Program-made: the position numbers and the translations under genes
The notes under the pieces: generated by a model
Database searches by the model: none
What the model was told of the DNA's origin: nothing
Seen by the model: only the letters and a program-made list of their open reading frames with translations
Shown here: piece by piece, positions 43,359 through 52,769 of the stretch
How the letters are laid out: every line of letters begins with the position of its first letter
Numbering within the stretch: position 1 is the first letter of the stretch
From: UBA5614 sp963667535
GTDB taxonomy: Bacteria > Cloacimonadota > Cloacimonadia > Cloacimonadales > Cloacimonadaceae
Assembly (NCBI GenBank): GCA_963667535.2
Contig: CAXXDU010000002.1
Location: forward strand, 1,364,001-1,428,000
Reading direction: 5' to 3'
Length of the DNA: 64,000 nucleotides

Positions 43359-44225
43359 ATGAAGTCGTCAAACGTGATTACGATTATACTTATTGTTGTT
43401 GTTCTGGCATTAGGTGTATTCTGGTGGATAACCTATGGTGAAAAAGCCAAATTAATCCAACAGAGGGATAGCCTTCAGGCAAATTTTGAGAGAGCTACCG
43501 GTACAATTAATGATATTCAGAGCAATCTTGATTCAATCGAAACAGGGCTGACTGGTCAGTTATTCTCTGATGGTGAAATTCCCCAAAATGCTTCAGACCG
43601 CAGAACTCAGATTATAAATAGTATTAATAATATGAAACGCCAGATTCAGTCTGATAAACAAAGGATTGCTGATCTGGAGGTACGTCTTGCCAATTCTCAA
43701 CACAAAATCAAAGGTATGGATGAGCTCATTGCCAAGCTTAAAGGTTCTCTTGCCGATAAAGAAAAAATTGTGTCTGAACTGTCCGGTAAACTGGGTATGA
43801 CTGAAGACAGTCTATACACAGAAAGAGCTCTGTCTAAAGTAGAAATTGCCAAGAGAGACAAGGAAATTGCAGCTAAACAAGCTACTATTGAATCCCAGGA
43901 AAAAGACATAAACACAATTTTCTATGCCTATGGCACGCGCAAAGAGCTGATCAGTAATAAAGTTATTTCCAGTTCAGGTGGATTACTTGGAATAGGTAAA
44001 GTCACCACTCTTAAAAAGAGCACAGACTTTGACAGATACAAAACCTTCAATCTGAAGTTAGTCGATGGTATCTCTTTCCCGGTAACCAAAAAAGGTTATG
44101 CCATCCTTTCCAATCAAAATGCTTCTTCTTATAAAGTGGATAAAATTGGTGCTAACTACATTATGAAAGTCACGAATAAAGAAATCTTCCGCAGAAGTAA
44201 AGTACTTGTAATAGAGCTTTTGTAA
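43359..44225 (+). CDS. Membrane-anchored coiled-coil protein (288 aa)
   Basis: One N-terminal transmembrane helix (about 6-26, VITIILIVVVLALGVFWWI), then a long coiled coil (about 30-185) interrupted by a loop near GQLFSDGEIPQNAS. A C-terminal globular beta domain (about 200-288) begins at the glycine-rich VISSSGGLLGIGKVTTLKKS and ends RSKVLVIELL. Many coiled-coil envelope proteins have this layout; no family is named with confidence. TAGGAGA precedes the ATG. Monocistronic, with a terminator directly after it. Confidence 0.75.
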   Translation: MKSSNVITIILIVVVLALGVFWWITYGEKAKLIQQRDSLQANFERATGTINDIQSNLDSIETGLTGQLFSDGEIPQNASDRRTQIINSINNMKRQIQSDKQRIADLEVRLANSQHKIKGMDELIAKLKGSLADKEKIVSELSGKLGMTEDSLYTERALSKVEIAKRDKEIAAKQATIESQEKDINTIFYAYGTRKELISNKVISSSGGLLGIGKVTTLKKSTDFDRYKTFNLKLVDGISFPVTKKGYAILSNQNASSYKVDKIGANYIMKVTNKEIFRRSKVLVIELL

Positions 44226-44274
44226 TCATAATTACATTCCGGTCTTAATGAAATCAATAGGAACATAAAGATAT

Positions 44275-44302
44275 AAGGCTATCCGGTTGGGTAGCCTTTT
44301 TT
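44275..44302 (+). terminator. Rho-independent terminator
   Basis: Stem AAGGCTATCC/GGGTAGCCTT with loop GGTT (one G-T pair), followed by a T run. Confidence 0.8.
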
Positions 44303-44360
44303 ATAGTTGTTGTGACATTCATGTCCCAATATATTTACGTTACATTATGAGGAATAGTTT

Positions 44361-45830
44361 ATGTATCATGGTAATAAAGAGCATCGCATTATTTTGCAGG
44401 CTATAGCTCACAGGGTTATGCTGGATAAAGGACTTTTTCCTGATTTCCCACCTGAAGTCATAAGCCAGTTAACCACTATCAGCAGCCCCAATATCACATC
44501 GTTACCATTTCATAAAGATATGAGAAACCTGCTCTGGTGTTCAATTGACAACGATTCCTCCAGGGATTTGGATCAGCTCACTGTAGCAGAGCTGCTTCCC
44601 AATGGTATTACTAAGCTGATGATTGCTGTCGCAGATGTGGATGCTGTGGTTAAGCCCGATACTGCCATAGATCAATATGCTCTGCACAATACCACTTCTG
44701 TCTATACTGCGGGTGAAGTATTTCCAATGCTGCCATCTCAGCTATCTAATGACATCACTTCTCTTAATTTAAATACTGATAGAACTGCTATCGTGACAGA
44801 GATAGTCCTGCTGGCTGATGGAACTATACAGAGTTGGGATGTGCATCAAGCCATCGTTCGCAGTCATGCCAAGCTGGCATATAATAGTCTGGCTCCCTGG
44901 CTGGAGGGTAATGCTCCCGTTCCATTTAAAGTTCAGCAAGTGCCTGGTCTGGCAGCTAATCTGCTTTTACAGGATAAAGCTGCTCAAAAGCTGAGCAATC
45001 TGCGTCATGCCCATGGTGCTTTAAATCTGCAAACCAGGGAAGTCACACCAGTTTTTGAAGGTGATGAATTGCTTTCAATTGAGGTTGAGGAAAAGAACCG
45101 TACCAAAGAACTTATAGAAGACCTGATGATTATTGCCAATAGTGTCTGTGCCTGGTTCCTGGAATCAAAGAATTTTCCTTCACTCAGACGTGTTGTACAC
45201 GTTCCTCAGCGTTGGGACAGGCTTGTGGAACTGGCTGATGATTATGGTTTCAAATTACCTGTAGAGCCGGATTCAAAGTCTTTGGAGCAATTCCTGGTCG
45301 AGAGAAAAGCAGCAGACCCACAGCGCTTTCCCGATTTATCCTTAAGTGTGATAAAACTTCTGGGTGCAGGCGAGTATGTCGTTGATTTACCGGGTCAGGC
45401 AGCAGAAGGACATTTTGGACTGGCTGTAAAAGATTATACTCATTCCACTGCCCCCAACAGGCGATACCCGGATATCATCACACACAGGCTGCTTAAAGCT
45501 GCATTAGCTGGAAAATCTAATCCCTATACGTTATCTGAATTGGAAGCTCTTGCCAAACATTGCAACGAGGGAGAGGATGCTGCCAGGAAAGTTGAACGTC
45601 AGGTTGGCAAATCAGCAGCGGCTATGATATTGGAACACCAGATTGGCAGTGTTTTTGATGGCTTTATCACCGGTGCTGCTGATAAAGGTACCTGGGTTCG
45701 CATCATTCACCCGCCTGTGGAAGGCAAAGTAATAGAAGGTGCCCAGGGTCTGGATATAGGAAAACAAGTGAAAGTAAGACTATTAAGCACTAATGTGGAA
45801 TTAGGACAAATCGACTTCGCTTTAGTTTAA
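44361..45830 (+). CDS. RNB-domain exoribonuclease (RNase II/R family), short form
   Basis: 489 residues. The RNB catalytic core starts almost at the N-terminus: CSIDNDSSRDLDQ carries the metal-binding aspartates, and HFGLAVKDYTHSTAPNRRYP and DIITHRLLKA are the conserved RNA-channel segments. A C-terminal S1-like domain (VFDGFITGAADKGTWVRIIH) follows. The N-terminal cold-shock domains of E. coli RNase II/R are absent, so substrate choice may differ. It is a 3'-to-5' hydrolytic exonuclease by family. TGAGGAA precedes the ATG. Confidence 0.9.
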   Translation: MYHGNKEHRIILQAIAHRVMLDKGLFPDFPPEVISQLTTISSPNITSLPFHKDMRNLLWCSIDNDSSRDLDQLTVAELLPNGITKLMIAVADVDAVVKPDTAIDQYALHNTTSVYTAGEVFPMLPSQLSNDITSLNLNTDRTAIVTEIVLLADGTIQSWDVHQAIVRSHAKLAYNSLAPWLEGNAPVPFKVQQVPGLAANLLLQDKAAQKLSNLRHAHGALNLQTREVTPVFEGDELLSIEVEEKNRTKELIEDLMIIANSVCAWFLESKNFPSLRRVVHVPQRWDRLVELADDYGFKLPVEPDSKSLEQFLVERKAADPQRFPDLSLSVIKLLGAGEYVVDLPGQAAEGHFGLAVKDYTHSTAPNRRYPDIITHRLLKAALAGKSNPYTLSELEALAKHCNEGEDAARKVERQVGKSAAAMILEHQIGSVFDGFITGAADKGTWVRIIHPPVEGKVIEGAQGLDIGKQVKVRLLSTNVELGQIDFALV

Positions 45831-46133
45831 TGTGTTTAAACTCTGACTACGAGTAGCATCTGCTGATATAAAACACGCAATTATTTCGATGTTCTCAAAC
45901 CCATATCAGCCATTCCGTTCATATTCTCTCCCATTATAGTAATGTGTTACTTTATCTTTTCCCTTTCACTCATTGCCATTATCTGCAAATATAACCTTGA
46001 TATATATAATATCGCAACTCAATGTAAATACATAATTTAAATAGCTTGACTCTTGATTCAGTTTTATAAGATGGATGCGATAAACATCACATATAGAATA
46101 CTCAGCTAATAACACAATATGATATGAGGAGTT
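45831..46133. other. Intergenic region before the efflux operon
   Basis: AT-rich. A TTGACT (46046) and TAAGAT (46067) pair with a short 15-nt spacer could be the promoter of the TolC gene. No gene, repeat or terminator is convincing. Confidence 0.35.
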
Positions 46134-47549
46134 ATGAAGATACATAGATTACCCGTAATTTGCCTGATTGTGTTTGCATTCATCAATGTGGGGGCACAAA
46201 CAAGCTTAAGTCTGGAACAAGCACGCATGTCTGCATTAGCTCATAACAGACAGATTCAAGTCAGTAAAGAACATCAGGCAGGAGCGCAGGATTTAAAGAA
46301 AGCTGCTTTTACATACTTCCTGCCATCTCTAAGCGCTATGGGTGATTTTACCTACATGAATAAGAAAGTCAAGTATGAGAAGGACCTGGGATTTGATAAG
46401 ATTTTAGCCGGTATGGCACAGGCAAACCCGGCTGTGCAAACAGACCCTTTCTATCAGACCCTGGCTGGATTGCTCCAGCAAGGTATGCTGCCTAATCAAT
46501 TGACTCTGGAACTGGGACAGCATAAGAATTATCTGGCAGGTCTATCTTTGAATCAACCTCTGTTTACAGGTGGGAAAGTCCATAGTCAATACAAACTGGC
46601 AAGCTTGAACGCTAACTTAAGCAAAATAAGTACAGAACTAAACAATACAGCTATCATAGAAAGTACTGATGAATCCTATTGGAAGCTTGTCTCACTACGT
46701 GATAAAGTACTTCTGGCAGAGCAATATAAAGCCGTGGTTCAGGCTCATTTGTATGATATTCACAATCTTCTCGATGCTGATATGGTCACGATGAACGATT
46801 ATCTGAAAGTGCAGGTTGCTTTTAATGATGCAGAGCTTCAACTGCTAAAAGCTAAAGACGGATATACACTTGTTTCCATGTCTCTGAATAGAATCATGGG
46901 ACAAACATTGAGTAATGAAATTACCCCTTCGGACACTGATATGGTGGTAACTGAACCATTCACAACTATGCCCCCCATGCAGGAAGTATTCTCCCAACGC
47001 AAAGAGATTTCTGCTCTGCAAACAGGAGTGGAGATGAATAGAACTCTGGAACGCCTGGCAATATCCAGATACCTTCCCAATGTGCTTCTTACAGCAGGTT
47101 ACGGCGTAATGCGTCCCAATCCATATAATAGTCTGGAAGACGAATTTGGTGATGACTGGCAGGTGAGTATCCTTGCGCAATGGGATATCTTTCACTGGAA
47201 TGAAAGAGGATATACTGTAGCAGCAGCAAAACATAGCACCAATGCGGCAGAACTCAAACTACAAGAAGCCCAGGAGATGATAGAACTGGAAGTCACCCAA
47301 GCCTGGTTTCAATACAAAGAAGCGCTTATCAAAATACAACTGACTGAATCAAGCCTGGTGCAGACAACAGAAAACCTGCGTCTCACGTCAGACAAATTCT
47401 CCGATAGTATGGCAAGCTCTACTGACGTCATAGATGCTCAGGTTGCCTGGCAGAAAGCCTTTAGTGAGAATATCGATGCCAAAGCCGACTTCAGGGCACA
47501 AACCACCCGTTTGCACAAAGCATGTGGCAACTTAGGTAAGGAGGAATAG
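46134..47549 (+). CDS. TolC-family outer-membrane efflux protein
   Basis: 471 residues with a signal peptide (about 1-20). Two copies of the OEP pattern are visible: LSLEQARMSALAHNRQIQVS with LSLNQPLFTGGKV in the first half, and QVSILAQWDIFHWNERGYTV with long heptad helices in the second. This forms the outer-membrane and periplasmic channel of a tripartite exporter with the HlyD-like adaptor and permeases encoded next. TGAGGAG precedes the ATG. Its TAG stop overlaps the GTG start of the next gene. Confidence 0.92.
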   Translation: MKIHRLPVICLIVFAFINVGAQTSLSLEQARMSALAHNRQIQVSKEHQAGAQDLKKAAFTYFLPSLSAMGDFTYMNKKVKYEKDLGFDKILAGMAQANPAVQTDPFYQTLAGLLQQGMLPNQLTLELGQHKNYLAGLSLNQPLFTGGKVHSQYKLASLNANLSKISTELNNTAIIESTDESYWKLVSLRDKVLLAEQYKAVVQAHLYDIHNLLDADMVTMNDYLKVQVAFNDAELQLLKAKDGYTLVSMSLNRIMGQTLSNEITPSDTDMVVTEPFTTMPPMQEVFSQRKEISALQTGVEMNRTLERLAISRYLPNVLLTAGYGVMRPNPYNSLEDEFGDDWQVSILAQWDIFHWNERGYTVAAAKHSTNAAELKLQEAQEMIELEVTQAWFQYKEALIKIQLTESSLVQTTENLRLTSDKFSDSMASSTDVIDAQVAWQKAFSENIDAKADFRAQTTRLHKACGNLGKEE

Positions 47550-48544
47550 TGTTTTTAGATAAAATAAAGGGGAAAAGGCTTTTATGGATTCCCGTCGTAC
47601 TCATGATAATCATTCTTATCATATTGATAGTCAGACATCATAAGCCACGGGTTGATATTATCAGCGGTGAAATTGATGCCCGTCAGATAGATGTGAGCTC
47701 CAAGCTGGCAGGCAGGATGGATTCTCTCTTTGTGCATGAAGGTCAGTGTGTGAAGCGCGGAGATGTGCTTGCCATGATGATTTCTCCCGAAATGCAGGCA
47801 AAATATGATCAGGCGGTATCTGCAGTTGCTTCAGCCAAGGCTATGTATGATATGGCTCTGAATGGAGCCAGACAGCAGGATATTCAAAGCGCATTTGAGC
47901 TATATACAGCCGCTAAAGCCAGGTATGATCTGATGCAAAAGACTTATGTCCGTATGCAGAGCTTGCTTGCTAAAAAGACCATTACCTTGCAAAGCTTTGA
48001 TGAAACCCAGGCTAAACTGGATGGCTCCAAAGCAGAGATGGATGCAGCCAAAGCTCAATGGGATAAAGCCAAACAAGGCGCCAGAATGGAAGAAATAGCT
48101 GCTGCCAAAGGTAATTATGACAGAGCAAATAATACACTCAAAGAAGTGCGTTCTTATCTGAATGAAACCTATATTACTGCTCCTATAAATGGGGAAATTG
48201 ACAATATTGTCATTGACCCGGGAGAAATGGTGGCTGCCGGTTATCCGGTGGTCTCCATGATTGATTTAATAGATTCCTGGGTATCTGTCTATATACCTGA
48301 AACCAAGCTCAGAGAGTTCACAATGGGTAGCGTTCATCAGGTGAATATTCCTGCTCTGGGCTTAAAGTCTATTCACTGTAAGGTTACATACATCAGCGTC
48401 ATGGCTGATTTTGCCACAAAGAAAGCAACAAATGACAATGGCAGCTTTGATTTAAAATCCTTTGAACTTCATTTGGTGCCGACCTCTCATATAGATAATC
48501 TCAGACCCGGTATGAGTGCACAGATCGAATTATCCGTTAAATGA
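47549..48544 (+). CDS. HlyD-family periplasmic adaptor (membrane fusion protein)
   Basis: 331 residues with a GTG start overlapping the TolC stop; AAGGAGG lies just before it. One N-terminal membrane helix (about 10-30) is followed by the first biotinyl-lipoyl half (GRMDSLFVHEGQCVKRGDVL), a long helical hairpin (about 80-190) and the second lipoyl half (YITAPINGEIDNIVIDPGEM), ending in a beta-barrel domain. Close to YbhG/YhiI-type adaptors. It links the inner-membrane permeases to the TolC channel. Confidence 0.92.
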   Translation: MFLDKIKGKRLLWIPVVLMIIILIILIVRHHKPRVDIISGEIDARQIDVSSKLAGRMDSLFVHEGQCVKRGDVLAMMISPEMQAKYDQAVSAVASAKAMYDMALNGARQQDIQSAFELYTAAKARYDLMQKTYVRMQSLLAKKTITLQSFDETQAKLDGSKAEMDAAKAQWDKAKQGARMEEIAAAKGNYDRANNTLKEVRSYLNETYITAPINGEIDNIVIDPGEMVAAGYPVVSMIDLIDSWVSVYIPETKLREFTMGSVHQVNIPALGLKSIHCKVTYISVMADFATKKATNDNGSFDLKSFELHLVPTSHIDNLRPGMSAQIELSVK

Positions 48545-49710
48545 AAACTCAGCAGGCAATCAGAAACATAGCTCTTTACCAATGGCAGCAGATACTGCGC
48601 ATCAGGCAATTGTGGCTGATGCTTCTGGTATTGCCGCTTACGCTTAGTTTCTTTGTTTGTTATATATATCAGCAAAATTACCTGCGCAAAATGCCTATTG
48701 TGGTCGTTGATATGGATAATAGCCACACTTCGCATCTGGTCGTCAGATATCTGGATACACACAGGTATTTGCACATTATTAAAACATTGCAATCAGTACC
48801 GGAAGCTCGCTGTTATCTGCAAACCAGAAAAGCCAATGCTCTGATACTTATCCCACCGCATTTTGAAAAAGACCTCAAAAGCAGCAAACAACCCACCGTA
48901 AAAGCTTATAGTTATGGAGCAAATTTAGTTGTAAGCAGAGAACTGCAAAAGGCAGTTTCAGAGATTGTCCTGACGGTTAATGCAAAGCTCAATTTTTCCA
49001 GACTGGCTGCCTGGAAAAATAACTGGGAGAATCAGAAACATGATTTTCCCCCTCTCAGACTGGAAACACATAATCTGTACAACCCCTATTTTAACTATCA
49101 GTGGTTTGTTCCGCCGGGTATCATTATTGCTATCTGGCAGTTGCTTTTGGTGCTTAGTGTTGCCATCATCTGGTCTATGGATTTTGAACAGAATAAATGG
49201 CAAAACGTTTTGAATCTGGCAAACAGACGTATCAGCCTCGTCTGGATTGGCAGATTAATTCCATTTTTTGTCATCTTTGTTATCCAATGGCTGGCTTTGA
49301 TTTATATCGTCTTTCCAATATTTGGCATTCCCTTATTAGGTGCTTTATGGCAAGGGTTGCTACTATGGATGCTCTTTGTAGTGTTGGTTTATAATTATGG
49401 CAGCACAATATCAGTATTATCCAAAGACTCTCTTTTTTCTGTAACTGTCTGCTCTCTGACTCTGGCAGGAGCTTTTGCCTTTTCAGGCTATTCCTATCCG
49501 ATTTGGGAAATACCATTGATACCCAGATTATTCGCCTTCATCATGCCCACCACACATTATCTGCCATGCTTCCAGAGCTTTTATATGCAGGGAAACTCGC
49601 TGTCAGGCAACCTGACCTCATGGGCACATTTGATTATTTATACAATAGTCATGGCAATAGTAACATTTCCAGCCTGGCTGCATCTGGCAAAGAGGGCAAA
49701 ACAATCATGA
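48541..49710 (+). CDS. ABC-2 type transporter permease (YhhJ/YbhS-like), first
   Basis: 389 residues: one N-terminal membrane helix (LWLMLLVLPLTLSFFVCYIY), a periplasmic domain of about 150 residues (MPIVVVDMDNSHTSHLVVRY), then five membrane helices. This is the ABC2-membrane-3 arrangement. It overlaps the HlyD gene (ATGA) and the next permease gene (ATGA). No nucleotide-binding protein is encoded in the operon, so the energy source must come from elsewhere. Confidence 0.9.
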   Translation: MKTQQAIRNIALYQWQQILRIRQLWLMLLVLPLTLSFFVCYIYQQNYLRKMPIVVVDMDNSHTSHLVVRYLDTHRYLHIIKTLQSVPEARCYLQTRKANALILIPPHFEKDLKSSKQPTVKAYSYGANLVVSRELQKAVSEIVLTVNAKLNFSRLAAWKNNWENQKHDFPPLRLETHNLYNPYFNYQWFVPPGIIIAIWQLLLVLSVAIIWSMDFEQNKWQNVLNLANRRISLVWIGRLIPFFVIFVIQWLALIYIVFPIFGIPLLGALWQGLLLWMLFVVLVYNYGSTISVLSKDSLFSVTVCSLTLAGAFAFSGYSYPIWEIPLIPRLFAFIMPTTHYLPCFQSFYMQGNSLSGNLTSWAHLIIYTIVMAIVTFPAWLHLAKRAKQS

Positions 49711-50864
49711 GCAGCAAGGGCAGATTCAAACAAGGTTTTATCCGGGAAGTAAAGAATTGTCTTAATGACCGGAATCTCTTTCTGATTGCTTTGATTGCCC
49801 CAGTCTTTTATTTATTCTTTTACGGCTCTGTTTATATGCATAATGTGGTGATCAAATTGAATGTAGCAGTGGTTGATTATGACAAAACGGCAACCTCACG
49901 TCACTATAGTAACTTCATTGAAGCAGATAAAGTCATCCGGCTCCGTTATCAGGATAATACTGATAACGCCAGATTACTGGTGGAACGGGGCATTATCCAG
50001 GGCTACATTGTCATTCCCCAGGGTTTGGAAAAGAACCTCAAAACAGGTAGACAGACCGTCCTCGGTCTTTATGCCAATGCTAATAGCTTTCTGGTGTCCA
50101 ACGAACTTAATAAACGCTTTTCTGAAATTACGGAGTCAATGAATACGGGTGTAATGATGAAGTATTGGAAAGCCCAGGGTCTTTCTACCAAACAAGCCTT
50201 TGGGGCTTCTATGCCCATCAGGATAGATATTTCTCCTTTGGGAAATGCTGCTTATGGCTATTCCAGCTTTATCTATATCGCCATTTTTCTTCTGATTCTG
50301 CACCAACTGGGCATCATTGTTGTCAGTGAATCACTTGCCAAAGAAAAAGAACTGCATACGATAGAAAGCTGGCAATCAGCATCGGGCAACAATCTGCCCA
50401 TGATGTTGATATCAAAAACCGCACCCTACCTCATATTGAACTTTTTGTATTATCTGATGCTGGTTGTGATAGCCTATCCCATCTTTCATTTGCAGATACA
50501 GTGTCCCATGTGGCAATTAATCATACTGGCGATACCATTTTATCTTGCTCTAAATACCTTTGCCTGGGTATTAGGCAGCTTTTTTCAAAACCAGCTACAG
50601 GCTTTTCAGTTCATCGTTGTTGGCTCCATGCCTCTGATTATGATAAGTGGTTATCTCTGGCTCCCTTCTGCTTTGCCCATGATTCTCAAACCTCTACCAT
50701 ATCTGCTGCCCACTTATCCCATGATGACCATGATGCAGGCTATGACTCAGACAGAAGCATCACTGGGACAATTGTGGAGCTTCTGGTTAATTTTATGGAT
50801 TCAGACCGCAGGATATGGCATCCTCGGCATCTATCTGTGGCAAAGGATTATGCAAAAGCACTAA
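49707..50864 (+). CDS. ABC-2 type transporter permease (YhhJ/YbhR-like), second
   Basis: 385 residues, same layout as the preceding permease: helix, periplasmic domain (LNVAVVDYDKTATSRHYSNF), then a membrane bundle with ESLAKEKELHTIESWQ and GYLWLPSALPMILKPLPYLL, typical of YbhS/YbhR. ATG 49707 overlaps the previous stop by four bases and follows AGAGGG; a longer in-frame start at 49503 would lie inside the first permease gene. The two probably form a heterodimer. Confidence 0.9.
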   Translation: MSSKGRFKQGFIREVKNCLNDRNLFLIALIAPVFYLFFYGSVYMHNVVIKLNVAVVDYDKTATSRHYSNFIEADKVIRLRYQDNTDNARLLVERGIIQGYIVIPQGLEKNLKTGRQTVLGLYANANSFLVSNELNKRFSEITESMNTGVMMKYWKAQGLSTKQAFGASMPIRIDISPLGNAAYGYSSFIYIAIFLLILHQLGIIVVSESLAKEKELHTIESWQSASGNNLPMMLISKTAPYLILNFLYYLMLVVIAYPIFHLQIQCPMWQLIILAIPFYLALNTFAWVLGSFFQNQLQAFQFIVVGSMPLIMISGYLWLPSALPMILKPLPYLLPTYPMMTMMQAMTQTEASLGQLWSFWLILWIQTAGYGILGIYLWQRIMQKH

Positions 50865-50957
50865 ATACTTACAGATCACTAAACACAACAGCCCAATCGT
50901 TTTTCTAATCCTCTTTCCTTACTTGCTTATTGCTTTATTGATCCTACAGATATTAAA

Positions 50958-51012
50958 GGGGTTTCTAAGGGGTATATAAGGATAAACCCCTTAGAAACCC
51001 CTTACATCTCTG
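50958..51012. repeat. 11-nt phased palindromic element (copy D)
   Basis: Consecutive 11-mers GGGGTTTCTAA, GGGGTATATAA, GGATAAACCCC, TTAGAAACCCC and TTACATCTCTG starting at 50958. Copy C at 33170 has the same order. It lies between the convergent efflux operon and the PorV-like gene. No intrinsic terminator is obvious in the gap. Confidence 0.8.
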
Positions 51013-51114
51013 ACCTTAATCTATAGGATTGTACAAGGTACAAGCAGGAAACAAGCAAGAACAAAGGAAACACGATAAAACATAAAAACTCAGAGCTTTG
51101 AGATTTGCTGTGTA

Positions 51115-52284
51115 CTAGTGTTTTAACTTCAGGTACAATCCTGTAAAATTAATTGTCAGGTTGTTTTCATATGATTCACGTCTTTCTTTAAACTCACCAC
51201 CCGGGAAATTGGCATACTCGAATGAGTAAACGATGATGTTTTTATAATCTAAGTTGATACCAAAACCGTAAGTGTCACCCTGAACTTTAGAGAGTATGTT
51301 TTTGTAATGACCTCTACGGAAATAAACAGTATCGAGAAAGCTGAATTCCAAGCCATTACCTGTCACGTTGGCTGTATTGTAATAATAATTCAGACTGGAG
51401 GATAGAAAGCGGAGTGCCAGAAAGTCCTTATCTTTGAAATACCAGCTATCTTCTTCATTAGTGGCAATGGTTCTTGCAGGAATGGAAGCAGCCAGGGCTA
51501 AACCCAGATTGCGGTGGCTATAGAGTAAATCCTCGCGGACTTCGTTGAAGTAATGGATTTTGTTTTTGAAGACATTGAAATGAGCCAGTCCGACCACTCC
51601 CTGCAGTTTCAATAGCTCTATAGGTTGAACTGCATATTTGGCTAAAATTCCTGTGTCTATGCTTCGAGAGCGGTCATTACCATCATGATAGTAATAATTT
51701 CCCATTTGTGTATTGCCAATTTTGGAATAGACGTCCACATAGTTGCATCCCAGGCTCACCTCAAGATTCTTGAACTGTGAATCCTGTCCTGTGAAACTTC
51801 TGTACAAGCGTAAAGGACTGATGGAAAAGCCATAGACAGCAGAGCTTTCATACAGGGAGAAAAAATTCTGGTTTAGCTCAAGAGGCTGATAGCTTTGTTC
51901 CTGTCCATAATCCATGGTTAGTCCTGCTTTCACATTTGTATTAAGTGATGGCAAAGTGAGAGCAATTCCGCTGTGGGCAAGGGTAATCAGGCTGCCATGA
52001 TAGAAGATATTTTCTTGATTAGGTTGCTCAGGTTCATTGTCAAAGATACTGCCCAAAGACATACCTTCATGCAAAGCAGGTAAAGCCGGATTGGCGTATG
52101 CCATCAGGGCATTGCTATGCCAGATATTGGCTGCACCGGTGGTCAAACCCAGAGCACGGTTGGTTACTGATGGGTCAATACTTAAGAAGCTACAGGCATA
52201 ATCATGATAAATGCCGGCAAAGGCAGAAGATATCATTAATAATAGCAGGGCGATGAGAATCATCTTACAATGATTACTTTGCAT
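51115..52284 (-). CDS. PorV/OMPP1-like outer-membrane beta-barrel protein
   Basis: 389 residues with a signal peptide (about 1-23, cleavage after AFA). The first mature stretch, FLSIDPSVTNRALGLTTGAA followed by WHSNALMAYANPALPAL, matches the opening of PorV/PorQ/FadL-type barrels (a glycine-alanine hatch, then NPA). The rest is beta-strand-rich with aromatic girdles and ends in a strand closing LKLKH. It may be a transporter or a part of a secretion system; no other type IX genes are seen. AAGGA precedes the ATG. Confidence 0.75.
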   Translation of the reverse strand: MQSNHCKMILIALLLLMISSAFAGIYHDYACSFLSIDPSVTNRALGLTTGAANIWHSNALMAYANPALPALHEGMSLGSIFDNEPEQPNQENIFYHGSLITLAHSGIALTLPSLNTNVKAGLTMDYGQEQSYQPLELNQNFFSLYESSAVYGFSISPLRLYRSFTGQDSQFKNLEVSLGCNYVDVYSKIGNTQMGNYYYHDGNDRSRSIDTGILAKYAVQPIELLKLQGVVGLAHFNVFKNKIHYFNEVREDLLYSHRNLGLALAASIPARTIATNEEDSWYFKDKDFLALRFLSSSLNYYYNTANVTGNGLEFSFLDTVYFRRGHYKNILSKVQGDTYGFGINLDYKNIIVYSFEYANFPGGEFKERRESYENNLTINFTGLYLKLKH

Positions 52285-52315
52285 GCCTCATTCCTTTTAT
52301 ATAAGCGTATTTTTA

Positions 52316-52732
52316 TCACTTTAGCAGATTGGTTAATGATAAGGCAAATACAGCTGTGACTGTGCACAGAACAAACAGGACTATAGCAAGGACGATAAGT
52401 ACTCTGGCTCTGATTTTGGCTGCACTATCATACAGAATTCTGGTATCTTTGATGACCCTGGTTGCAGGAGGTGGGAATTGACCGTGTTTGTTTATTTGAA
52501 TAGCCATGCGGATTAAGTACATCGAAAACAATGCTGGAATCATAACCAGAAAGAGTAGCAAATACTTAACAATGTTTAGTGAAACATCAGGTTCATGTTT
52601 GGCAAGATATTCTCCAAGTAATGGCATGAGCAATTGGAGGCACAGAACTCCGCCAATAGCAATTACTATTATAATAATAATGATTTTTCTGCGATAGGCA
52701 GGATCTGCCTGCAGATATTCCGGTCTATCCAA
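52316..52732 (-). CDS. Small inner-membrane hypothetical protein
   Basis: Three hydrophobic helices (IIIIIIVIAIGGVLCLQLLM, a second in YLLLFLVMIPALFSMYLI, a third in VLIVLAIVLFVLCTVTAVFA). Not recognised. The open frame extends upstream to 52858 inside the nitroreductase gene. A TTG at 52732 with AAGGAAGG just upstream (4-nt spacer) gives a 138-residue protein and avoids the overlap, so that start is preferred at moderate confidence. It follows the nitroreductase gene on the same strand. Confidence 0.6.
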   Translation of the reverse strand: MDRPEYLQADPAYRRKIIIIIIVIAIGGVLCLQLLMPLLGEYLAKHEPDVSLNIVKYLLLFLVMIPALFSMYLIRMAIQINKHGQFPPPATRVIKDTRILYDSAAKIRARVLIVLAIVLFVLCTVTAVFALSLTNLLK

Positions 52733-52769
52733 ATTACCTTCCTTGCTTAGCTTACAATAGAAGAAAACA

